From Ignavibacteria bacterium (GTDB taxonomy: Bacteria > Bacteroidota > Ignavibacteria > Tepidaquicellales > OLB5): a DNA stretch of 5,665 bases. Where the stretch lies: positions 1 through 5,665 of the forward strand of contig JAPUEV010000264.1 of NCBI GenBank assembly GCA_027492415.1, in the 5' to 3' direction. The first letter of the stretch is position 1; every line of letters starts with the position of its first letter. The notes beneath the pieces are model-generated. The model made no database searches, was not told the origin of the DNA, and worked only from the letters and a program-made list of their open reading frames with translations. The translations under genes and the position numbers were made by a program. Positions 1 to 5,665 of this stretch are shown piece after piece.

Positions 1-1420
1 GAGTAATTGCGGCATCAACAAGCTCGTCGGCCTTAACTTCACGATATTTAAGTATTTCGCTGCCTGACTCAATTTTGGACAGATCAAGAAGCTCATTTAC
101 AAGCTGTAGCAGCCTTTTCACTTCATCCTTCATAGCTGATGTGATGCGTTTCTGTTCATCATTCATAGTGCCTATGCGTTCATCCTGCAGCAGGCGGAGG
201 CTCATGTTCATGGCCGAAAGCGGCGTACGAAGCTCATGGGAAACAGTCGCTACAAAGCCGCTTTTAAGCTCATCAAGCTCCTTAAACCCCGTAACATTTT
301 TTAAAATTATGATAAAGCCTAAAGTTTTCTGTGAATTAGCCTCATCTGTAACATTCAGTATTTCTTTCAGGAAATACTCTTCCCTTTCCCTGAAAACTAT
401 CCTGATGTAATTCAGATCTCCTTTTTCACCGGAGTGTTTTGTAAATCCTTCAGCTAAATTTTTTACAAGGCTGTTATAGTGTGAGATATCATCCATGTTC
501 CTGCCGATGAGATCTTTTTCAGTAATACCCAGCAATTCAGAAGCGATATTATTGACCAGGATTATATCATGTTTTTCATTCAGCACAATAATACCATCTA
601 TCATGCTTTTTACAATTGCCTCAGCGCGTTTCTTTTCGGCAATCAGCATTTCGATATTGCTTTGTTCATACTCCTGAAGCTTAGCAGCCATATTATTGAA
701 TGAAACGGCAAGCTTGCCAAGCTCGTTACCAGAGCTAATATCAACTCTTTCAGAATATTTTTTAGCCGCAATAGCTTCAACCTTCTTTGTGAATTCGTTA
801 ATTGGATTTACAACAAGCGTGGGTACTCTGAATATCGCAAAGATCACTATCAAAAGTGATACAGCAGATATGATAAGCATATAGAGCTCTGCGCTATCGG
901 AGATCTTCACTGTTTCATCGCGCCGGTTAAGCATGCCTTTATGATTCAGGTTAAGCAGGCTGTAGCAGGAGCTCTTTAAAACCGCATATTGGGGTGAAAC
1001 TAAAGAGTCATAAACCGCAATATTGCTGAGGATCGGCTTATTATTTTCAAAAGTTGAAATATATTTTTCGGAGCTGCTTCTTATGGCAGAGAGCATTTCT
1101 TTTTCACCGGGCTCTGTGATATTGCTTTCGCATTGCGAGAGGTTTGAGATATATTTTCTGCGGGCATTTGCAAAGAGTGAATCAGCGATACTTTTATCGG
1201 GCTTGCCTGAAACATATGTAATGACAGCATTATCCATGTTATCCAGCTCATCAATCATATTCTGTGCGGCAATAATACTTCCGTAATTATCCTTTAATAT
1301 CTTATCAGGTGTTGAGGAAAGTTTTTCAATGAAATAAATACCTGTTGAGCCAAGCAGTATAGCAATAGCTCCAAGCAGCAGGTAACCGAGCAGAAAGAGT
1401 GTTTTAAGCTTAATTTTCAT
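1..1420 (-). CDS. Membrane sensor histidine kinase (4-helix-like sensor, HAMP, PAS, HisKA), C-terminus beyond window
   Basis: The open frame runs uninterrupted from ATG at 1420 to the left edge: 473 codons, with the ATPase domain cut off. Membrane helix 1 spans residues about 7-31. An extracytoplasmic region follows at about 32-177; it is rich in heptad-like helical sequence and has two cysteines, C97 and C152. Helix 2 spans about 179-204. HAMP covers about 200-252 (VNPINEFTKKVEAIA, then GNELGKLAVSFNNMAAKL). A PAS domain spans about 267-379 (SMIDGIIVLNEKHDIILVNN, LLGITEKDLIG). HisKA starts near 385 with the phosphoacceptor box SHELRTPLS (H395), and continues through LLQLVNELLDLSKIESG. The input half differs from E. 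coli KdpD, which has four closely packed membrane helices and GAF. The start is 15 bases after the kdpD stop (spacer TAAATTCCACATAAT), so the pair is probably coupled and works as a split KdpD that phosphorylates an unseen KdpE-type regulator. Partnership is inferred from position. Confidence 0.93.
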   Translation of the reverse strand, partial: MKIKLKTLFLLGYLLLGAIAILLGSTGIYFIEKLSSTPDKILKDNYGSIIAAQNMIDELDNMDNAVITYVSGKPDKSIADSLFANARRKYISNLSQCESNITEPGEKEMLSAIRSSSEKYISTFENNKPILSNIAVYDSLVSPQYAVLKSSCYSLLNLNHKGMLNRRDETVKISDSAELYMLIISAVSLLIVIFAIFRVPTLVVNPINEFTKKVEAIAAKKYSERVDISSGNELGKLAVSFNNMAAKLQEYEQSNIEMLIAEKKRAEAIVKSMIDGIIVLNEKHDIILVNNIASELLGITEKDLIGRNMDDISHYNSLVKNLAEGFTKHSGEKGDLNYIRIVFREREEYFLKEILNVTDEANSQKTLGFIIILKNVTGFKELDELKSGFVATVSHELRTPLSAMNMSLRLLQDERIGTMNDEQKRITSAMKDEVKRLLQLVNELLDLSKIESGSEILKYREVKADELVDAAIT

Positions 1421-1435
1421 ATTATGTGGAATTTA

Positions 1436-2584
1436 TTATGCAATAATTTCAATATCATATTCCTGTTCTTCCTTCGAAGCTTTTTCTATAAGCTTATCTA
1501 CTATCGAAGTGGTGACTATTTTCTTTAAATAACCTTTTTTTCCGGGTTTGCCGAGCACTATTTTTGATACACCTTTTTCACGGGCATAATCAAGTATTCC
1601 TTCAACAACATCAGGAGCTTTTATCTTTTCGCTTATCCCGCCAAGCTCAGTAGCCATTTTGAAATTATTGATGATATACCTCTGCAGCTTAAGATCAATA
1701 TTTTCAAATGAATTTTCAGGTGTATCAATATATACAGCAAACCATTTCATTTCAAATCGTTCAGCGATCCTTGCACTTCTCCTTATTATTTTATCGTTCT
1801 TTTCAGGGTCGTTCCCCAGGCACACAAGAACCACTTCATCGGGAGCTTTATCTATAGATGTAACTTCGAGATTGATCTTTTTTTCTACTGCATTGGCAAC
1901 TTCCCTCAATGCAAGCTCTCTTAACTGAAGAAGATGCTCACGCTTAAAGAAATTTATAAGGGCTGATTGTATTTTATCACTCTTGTATATCTTTCCGTCT
2001 TTTAATCTTTGTATCAGCTCATCAGCGGTTAGATCAATATTCACTACTTCATCGGCAAGGCCGATAATTTTATCAGGAACAGTTTCAGCGACTTTGATCT
2101 TTGTGATATTTTCGACCACTGTATTCAGGCTTTCTATATGCTGTATATTCAACGCGCTGATAACATTAATACCGTTATTTAAAAGCTCTTCAACATCCTG
2201 GTACCGTTTTTCATTCCTTGAGCCGGGGGCATTGGTATGGGCAAGCTCATCAACTACCACTACTTCGGGTCTGCGCAGAAGAATTGCATCAAGATCCATT
2301 TCTTCAAGCTCTCTGCCTTTATAGTAAATATGCTTTCTGGGAATTAAAGGAATGCCATGGACCAGCTTTTCGGTTTCAGGCCGGTTGTGAGTTTCTATAT
2401 ATCCAATTGCAGCATCAATACCTTTAGCTATCAGCTGGTGTGCTTCCTGCAGCATACGGTAAGTTTTACCTACCCCGGCAGCAAGCCCGATATATATCTT
2501 AAAGCTGCCACGCCTGCCTTTTTGAATAAGCTGGTAAAAATTCTGTCCTGCGGCATCATATTTCAGATCAATTGGATTAACCAT
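1436..2584 (-). CDS. kdpD: Short KdpD: stand-alone KdpD/USP sensor domain without membrane or kinase parts
   Basis: This 382-residue protein matches only the cytoplasmic N-terminal half of canonical KdpD (about 900 residues). Residues about 23-230 are the KdpD domain: RRGSFKIYIG leads into Walker A GLAAGVGKT (33-41), followed by GYIETHNRPET (61-71) and Walker B VVVVDELAHTNAPGS (108-122, acidic D112 E113). A USP-like domain starts near residue 250 (VVLVCLGNDPEKN), includes WFAVYIDTP (281-289), and ends with IVLGKPGKKGYLKK and a helix containing SIVDKLIEKA. The protein then stops at about the point where E. coli KdpD enters its four membrane helices. It has no membrane segment and no kinase motifs, so it is probably cytoplasmic and acts with the histidine kinase encoded 15 bases downstream. 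The family senses K+ limitation and, in some bacteria, c-di-AMP. The start ATG gives a normal-length segment ahead of the KdpD domain; its leader is CTATAA with no Shine-Dalgarno sequence. Short KdpD proteins are known in Bacteroidota and cyanobacteria, so this is not a truncation artefact. Confidence 0.95.
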   Translation of the reverse strand: MVNPIDLKYDAAGQNFYQLIQKGRRGSFKIYIGLAAGVGKTYRMLQEAHQLIAKGIDAAIGYIETHNRPETEKLVHGIPLIPRKHIYYKGRELEEMDLDAILLRRPEVVVVDELAHTNAPGSRNEKRYQDVEELLNNGINVISALNIQHIESLNTVVENITKIKVAETVPDKIIGLADEVVNIDLTADELIQRLKDGKIYKSDKIQSALINFFKREHLLQLRELALREVANAVEKKINLEVTSIDKAPDEVVLVCLGNDPEKNDKIIRRSARIAERFEMKWFAVYIDTPENSFENIDLKLQRYIINNFKMATELGGISEKIKAPDVVEGILDYAREKGVSKIVLGKPGKKGYLKKIVTTSIVDKLIEKASKEEQEYDIEIIA

Positions 2585-2598
2585 TTATAGACAGTAAA

Positions 2599-2628
2599 AC
2601 TCTGCCTTAAAAAATATACATGCAGAGT
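2599..2628. repeat. 7-base inverted repeat ACTCTGC/GCAGAGT just before kdpD
   Basis: The arms ACTCTGC (2599-2605) and GCAGAGT (2622-2628) are perfectly complementary, separated by a 16-base AT-rich loop. The nearer arm ends 14 bases before the kdpD start codon, within the expected leader. As RNA it would form a 7-pair stem with a large loop; as DNA it could be an operator. It is followed on the operon strand by only a short T run (GAGTTTTAC), so it is a poor intrinsic terminator. Its position suggests a role in controlling kdpD expression or translation, but this is inferred only from location. Confidence 0.35.
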
Positions 2629-2632
2629 AACT

Positions 2633-2661
2633 ATAATATCTTAATTTTTATTTGCTTTAAA
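2633..2661 (-). promoter_or_regulatory. Possible weak promoter for kdpD and the kinase
   Basis: On the operon strand, TTTAAA (2661-2656) and TATTAT (2638-2633) are separated by 17 bases, resembling sigma-70 -35 and -10 boxes with four or five matches to consensus each. A start of transcription would fall near 2626, about 40 bases before the kdpD ATG. I see no Bacteroidota-type TAnnTTTG box at this position. In sequence this AT-rich such pairs arise by chance, so the call is tentative. If real, it would let the sensor genes be expressed at a basal level when the pump genes are off. Confidence 0.25.
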
Positions 2662-2663
2662 GC
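2654..2663. repeat. Perfect 10-base palindrome GCTTTAAAGC
   Basis: The sequence GCTTTAAAGC is its own reverse complement and overlaps the putative -35 box of the kdpD promoter. It lies 24 bases beyond the stop of the small membrane-protein ORF. It could be an operator half-site for a dimeric regulator or a chance AT-rich palindrome; a single 10-base palindrome is weak evidence. Confidence 0.3.
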
Positions 2664-2687
2664 TAAAATTCTATTCCAAGTGAAAAT

Positions 2688-2798
2688 TCAATCATACAGA
2701 AAATATAGTATTAAAACTGCTAATAAGCCCAATAATGTAACAATAACGGGCAGCATTTCTGTGAATAATTCTTCACGGTCATGTTCTTCATTTTTCAT
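2688..2798 (-). CDS. Small single-span membrane protein (36 aa) between kdpC and kdpD; KdpF-like role possible
   Basis: This short reading frame lies in the kdpC-kdpD gap on the operon strand. It encodes 36 residues and ends in TGA. Residues 1-14 are charged and mostly acidic (MKNEEHDREELFTE). Residues about 15-35 are a near-continuous hydrophobic helix (LPVIVTLLGLLAVLILYF) ending in LYD. An in-frame ATG at 2813, 10 bases after the kdpC stop, would add five residues (MFTLK). I chose the ATG at 2798 because it has an A-rich leader (ACATTAAAA), but either could be right. Neither has a Shine-Dalgarno sequence, as for the neighbouring genes. A clean charge/helix split in a frame this short is unlikely by chance, but cannot be proven without homologues. 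KdpF of E. coli is a 29-residue single helix bound to the pump, but its gene precedes kdpA. This protein could be a displaced KdpF-like subunit, a linker between pump and sensor, or an unrelated small membrane protein. Confidence 0.6.
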   Translation of the reverse strand: MKNEEHDREELFTEMLPVIVTLLGLLAVLILYFLYD

Positions 2799-2823
2799 TT
2801 TTAATGTGAACATAAAATTGATG

Positions 2824-3378
2824 TTATTTTAATTCGTCAAGCTTTAAATTTAATTTTAAAACATTAATTACCGGCATTCCAAGAACAGTTTTTTCAATTG
2901 AGGAAGTAACCAGTTCCAATAACTTAGATTCCGGAATATTCCTGACTACAGATATTCTCTTTATCTGTATCACAGCAGACTGCAGTGTTATATTGGGATC
3001 AATACCTGAACCGGATGCAGTGACAAGGTCTGATGGAATTTCTTCCTTCTTAACCCCCGGGTTATGCACAAGGAACGTATCTATTCTTCCCTGAACTTCT
3101 GCAAGGTAATCAGGGTTTGAGGGTCCTTTATTAGAGCCCCCGGTTGATGCAGCATTGTAACCTACTGCGGAGGGTCTGCCCCAAAAATATTTATCATCAG
3201 TGAAGCTTTGTCCAACATTTTCAAATCCTATAATATTTCCATCCTTAACTATGGGTGAGCCGACTGAGCTGTTTGGAGATGCAAGACCGATAGTATAGAT
3301 CAATAATGGATATATCACACCGAACATTACAATTAATATTACTGTTAAGATCAACGAGCTTTTTAAATTCTTTATCAT
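2824..3378 (-). CDS. kdpC: KdpC, single-span accessory subunit of the Kdp K+ pump
   Basis: KdpC is the third structural subunit, anchored in the inner membrane by one N-terminal helix with its soluble domain outside; it is needed for assembly and turnover of the pump. The protein is 184 residues (E. coli about 190). Residues about 8-31 form the membrane segment (LILTVILIVMFGVIYPLL). Family motifs follow: GSPIV, then VGQSF and YFWGRPSAVGYN, then SNPDYL, the SGSGIDPNIT block, and near the C-terminus VLGMPVINVLKLNL followed by LDELK. This matches the known KdpC order of GQ-F, YFxGRPS, ASGxDPxIS and PxVNVLxLNLALD. The start lies 9 bases after the kdpB stop (spacer ACAAATAAA), without a Shine-Dalgarno sequence, suggesting translational coupling. 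Nothing is missing or disrupted. Confidence 0.98.
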   Translation of the reverse strand: MIKNLKSSLILTVILIVMFGVIYPLLIYTIGLASPNSSVGSPIVKDGNIIGFENVGQSFTDDKYFWGRPSAVGYNAASTGGSNKGPSNPDYLAEVQGRIDTFLVHNPGVKKEEIPSDLVTASGSGIDPNITLQSAVIQIKRISVVRNIPESKLLELVTSSIEKTVLGMPVINVLKLNLKLDELK

Positions 3379-3387
3379 TTTATTTGT

Positions 3388-5439
3388 TTAGACTAATTTT
3401 AAAATTGTCAGAAGTACATCAATAATTTTTATCCCGATAAAGGGGACTATTACTCCGCCGAGTCCGTAAATAAGCAGATTGCGGGCAAGCAGGCTTTCAG
3501 CCCCAAGGGGGCGGTAGGCAACACCTTTTAAAGCCAGTGGAATAAGGATCGGGATAATTATCGCATTAAAGATCACCGCAGAAAGAATTGCTGAGCCTGG
3601 TGAAGTAAGTCCCATAATATTCAGCACCTGTAATTGCGGAATTGACGCTATAAATAACGCAGGAACGATAGCAAAATATTTAGCAACATCATTGGCAATT
3701 GAAAATGTTGTCAATGCACCACGGGTAATTAAAAGCTGCTTGCCAATTTCAACCACTTCTATCAGTTTTGTAGGATCGTTATCAAGATCAACCATATTGC
3801 CGGCTTCTTTTGCAGCCTGCGTACCCGAGTTCATAGCAACGCCAACATCAGCCTGTGCAAGTGCGGGCGCATCATTGGTGCCGTCACCCATCATTGCAAC
3901 AAGCTTTCCGCCTTTTTGTTCAGCCTTGATATAATTCATTTTATCTTCAGGTTTAGCTTCGGCAATGAAATCATCAACGCCTGCTTTGCCGGCAATGAAT
4001 TTTGCTGTTAATGGGTTATCACCTGTAACCATAACGGTCTTAACACCCATTTTCCTTAACCTCTCAAATCTTTCCTGTATGCCGGTTTTGATGATATCTT
4101 CAAGCTGGATAACACCTGCTGCTTTGCCGTTAACGGCAACAGCAAGCGGTGTACCTCCGTTATTTGCTATATCATCAACAATTTTCTGCATATTTACAGG
4201 TATAGATCCGCCGGAAGCCTGAACAAGGCTCCTGATAGTATCAATAGAGCCCTTCCTAACGGAAATTCCGCCGGATGTATCTATACCGCTCATTCTAGTT
4301 TGCGCAGTGAATTTTACGAATGTATCATTTATGTGATCATTAAGGTTGACTTCAATATTACTTTTTCTTGCAAGCTCTATTATTGATTTCCCTTCGGGTG
4401 TTTCATCTGAAATTGAACTTAAAGCGCAGTATTTTATAAAGTCACTATCAGGCATTCCGTTTACATTATAGAAATTAGTTGCTTTACGGTTACCAATAGT
4501 AATTGTTCCGGTCTTATCAAGAAGCAATGTATCAATATCACCGGCAGTTTCAACAGCCCTGCCGGATTTTGCAATAATGTTCGCTCTTAATGCTCTATCC
4601 ATACCCGCAATACCTATTGCGGAAAGGAGTCCGCCGATAGTTGTAGGTATCAGGCAGACAAATAATGATATTAGTGAAGCAATAGCAATAGGAGTACTGG
4701 CAAATCTTCCGAAAGGTTCAAGTGTAACGGTTACTATAAGGAACATAATGGTAAATCCTGAAAGCAATATTGTCAGCGCTATCTCGTTAGGTGTTTTCTG
4801 TCTTTTTGCACCTTCTACCAGAGTTATCATTTTATCAAGAAATGAATCCCCTTTTTCTGTTGTAACCTGCACTTTAATTGAATCAGTCAGAATCTTAGTG
4901 CCGCCTGTTACACCTGAACGGTCACCACCGGCTTCACGTATCACCGGGGCTGATTCACCGGTAATTGCAGATTCATCAATAGTAGCAATGCCTTCAATGA
5001 TCTCGCCATCAGTTGCAATAATTTCGCCGGCTATAGTTATGAAAACATCGCCTTTTTTAAGATCTGATGACATGACTTTTTTTATTTCACCGCCCGGCAT
5101 AATTACGTTTGCGGGGGTCTCCTGCCTGGTTTTGCGTAGAGTTTCAGCCTGCGCCTTACCCCTTGCTTCAGCCAGTGCTTCGGCGAAGTTTGCAAAGAGC
5201 ACAGTTACAAATAGTATAAGTGTAATTGCAATATTATATGCAAAGCTGCCCTGAACAGCATCAGGTTTTGCCAAAAGGTAAAAGCTCATAACCAGCATTA
5301 TAAGCGTTCCTATTTCCACTACGAACATTACAGGGTTTTTTATCATAGCTTTTGGATTCAGCTTAATAAATGAATCCTTAAACGCTGTGAGGACAAGCTC
5401 TTTTTGAAACAGTTTAGCTACTCTTTGATGTTTACTCAT
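3388..5439 (-). CDS. kdpB: KdpB, P-type ATPase catalytic subunit of the Kdp K+ pump
   Basis: KdpB hydrolyses ATP to drive K+ uptake through KdpA in the inner membrane. The protein is 683 residues, against 682 in E. coli. Visible in order: membrane helices near residues 36-57 and 66-86; the A-domain TGES loop at 160-163; two helices, the second carrying PTTIGGLLS starting at P265; the phosphorylation motif DKTGT with D308 as the phosphorylated aspartate; N-domain nucleotide-site motifs FTAQTRMSG and VRKGS; TGDN at 472-475; GDGTNDAP from 518; and the helix motif SIANDVAKYFAI with D584 and K587. These match E. coli D307, D583 and K586 with a constant offset of one. S163 of TGES corresponds to E. 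coli S162, whose phosphorylation inhibits the pump. The start gives the usual short cytoplasmic N-terminus. The leader ends in ATATAAT directly before ATG, with no Shine-Dalgarno sequence. All catalytic residues are intact, so an active enzyme is expected. Confidence 0.99.
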   Translation of the reverse strand: MSKHQRVAKLFQKELVLTAFKDSFIKLNPKAMIKNPVMFVVEIGTLIMLVMSFYLLAKPDAVQGSFAYNIAITLILFVTVLFANFAEALAEARGKAQAETLRKTRQETPANVIMPGGEIKKVMSSDLKKGDVFITIAGEIIATDGEIIEGIATIDESAITGESAPVIREAGGDRSGVTGGTKILTDSIKVQVTTEKGDSFLDKMITLVEGAKRQKTPNEIALTILLSGFTIMFLIVTVTLEPFGRFASTPIAIASLISLFVCLIPTTIGGLLSAIGIAGMDRALRANIIAKSGRAVETAGDIDTLLLDKTGTITIGNRKATNFYNVNGMPDSDFIKYCALSSISDETPEGKSIIELARKSNIEVNLNDHINDTFVKFTAQTRMSGIDTSGGISVRKGSIDTIRSLVQASGGSIPVNMQKIVDDIANNGGTPLAVAVNGKAAGVIQLEDIIKTGIQERFERLRKMGVKTVMVTGDNPLTAKFIAGKAGVDDFIAEAKPEDKMNYIKAEQKGGKLVAMMGDGTNDAPALAQADVGVAMNSGTQAAKEAGNMVDLDNDPTKLIEVVEIGKQLLITRGALTTFSIANDVAKYFAIVPALFIASIPQLQVLNIMGLTSPGSAILSAVIFNAIIIPILIPLALKGVAYRPLGAESLLARNLLIYGLGGVIVPFIGIKIIDVLLTILKLV

Positions 5440-5458
5440 ATTATATTAAAAATACTCT

Positions 5459-5665
5459 TTATCTTATAATTGTTAAATATTCTGATACCGGTCCTAAAAC
5501 CAAAGCGGGAATAAATAGTAACGCGCCGACAATTAAAATCACTGCAAACAGCATTACACCGAACATTGTTGAATCCAGCTTAAGTGTTCCAGAAGATTCA
5601 GGAATATATTTCTTTTGTGAAAGCAATCCGGCTATCATTAATGGTCCAATAATCGGAATAAATCT
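5459..5665 (-). CDS. kdpA: KdpA, K+-translocating subunit of the Kdp ATPase (C-terminal 68 residues, cut by window edge)
   Basis: This is the last 68 codons of KdpA, ending in TAA; the rest lies beyond the right edge. The visible part reads RFIPIIGPLMIAGLLSQKK, then a loop with SSGTL, then a final membrane helix (about GVMLFAVILIVGALLF) and the closing motif PALVLGPVSEYL. By family knowledge this is the typical KdpA C-terminus: the basic RF/IP helix start, the SSGTL loop and the PALxLGPxxE ending are all conserved. KdpA is an inner-membrane protein related to the SKT/TrkH channel family and carries the K+ selectivity filter, which is not visible here. Its stop codon lies 19 bases before the kdpB start, with no terminator-like hairpin between, so the two are presumably co-transcribed and translated for a shared complex. 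The first visible codon is in frame from the very edge and no frameshift is seen. Confidence 0.96.
   Translation of the reverse strand, partial: RFIPIIGPLMIAGLLSQKKYIPESSGTLKLDSTMFGVMLFAVILIVGALLFIPALVLGPVSEYLTIIR

Noticed and set aside
75..410. A 111-codon open frame on the plus strand
   Set aside because: It is antisense to the HisKA/PAS region of the histidine kinase, and is serine-rich low-complexity, as expected for a shadow frame.
1421..1435. A sequencing frameshift or pseudogene splitting one long kdpD
   Set aside because: The upstream frame ends with a normal KdpD/USP C-terminus, and the downstream frame starts with its own ATG and membrane helix and has HAMP and PAS rather than the KdpD four-helix/GAF region. 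The two parts do not form one broken canonical gene.
2599..2628. Inverted repeat before kdpD as an intrinsic terminator
   Set aside because: The stem is only 7 pairs with a 16-base loop and a short T run, and it lies 14 bases before a start codon within a co-directional operon. A terminator is less likely than a regulatory site or chance.
2620..2832. A 70-codon plus-strand frame across the kdpC-kdpD gap
   Set aside because: It is the only frame covering the gap on the plus strand, but it runs against the operon, overlaps the more convincing minus-strand small membrane ORF, and shows no recognisable domain or clear membrane segment.
4577..5254. A 225-codon open frame on the plus strand
   Set aside because: It lies entirely antisense to kdpB, whose motifs are intact; its serine/isoleucine-rich translation is a shadow of the kdpB codon pattern and matches no family I recognise.
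1..5665. kdpE, kdpF upstream of kdpA, or a K+/c-di-AMP riboswitch leader
   Set aside because: The kinase is cut at the left edge and kdpA at the right edge, so the usual places for these elements are outside the window; none is visible inside it.

Overview
The window is a single minus-strand block of potassium-transport genes, read from the right edge to the left: the end of kdpA, complete kdpB, complete kdpC, an unlisted-type small membrane-protein ORF, a short kdpD encoding only the cytoplasmic N-terminal half of the canonical sensor, and the first 473 codons of a separate histidine kinase that runs off the left edge. All genes point the same way and, apart from the stretch between the small ORF and kdpD, are separated by only about 10 to 25 bases, so they look like one operon (kdpA-kdpB-kdpC-smORF-kdpD-HK).

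KdpA, KdpB and KdpC form the high-affinity K+ uptake ATPase of the inner membrane. KdpA is the K+-selective channel-like subunit, KdpB the P-type ATPase, and KdpC a single-span accessory subunit. The key residues of KdpB are intact and numbered one higher than in E. coli. The sensor side is rearranged. In E. coli, KdpD is one protein with an N-terminal KdpD/USP half, four membrane helices, GAF and kinase. Here the N-terminal half (Walker A/B plus USP-like domain) is a free-standing soluble protein of 382 residues. The kinase that follows 15 bases later has a different input end: two membrane helices, a helical extracytoplasmic domain of about 146 residues, HAMP and PAS. No response regulator (kdpE) is visible; it may lie beyond the left edge.

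The only gene-poor stretch is about 100 bases at 2585-2687, ahead of kdpD. It holds a 10-base palindrome, a 7-base inverted repeat and a weak promoter-like pair, so kdpD and the kinase may have their own promoter.

The split KdpD, the moderately AT-rich sequence, and the absence of Shine-Dalgarno sequences before every start (A/T-rich leaders instead) suggest a member of the Bacteroidota/Ignavibacteriota group. This is an inference from style and architecture, not a marker-gene assignment. I see no RNA genes, mobile elements, CRISPR arrays or signs of recent transfer. The main new item is the 36-residue single-span protein encoded between kdpC and kdpD.
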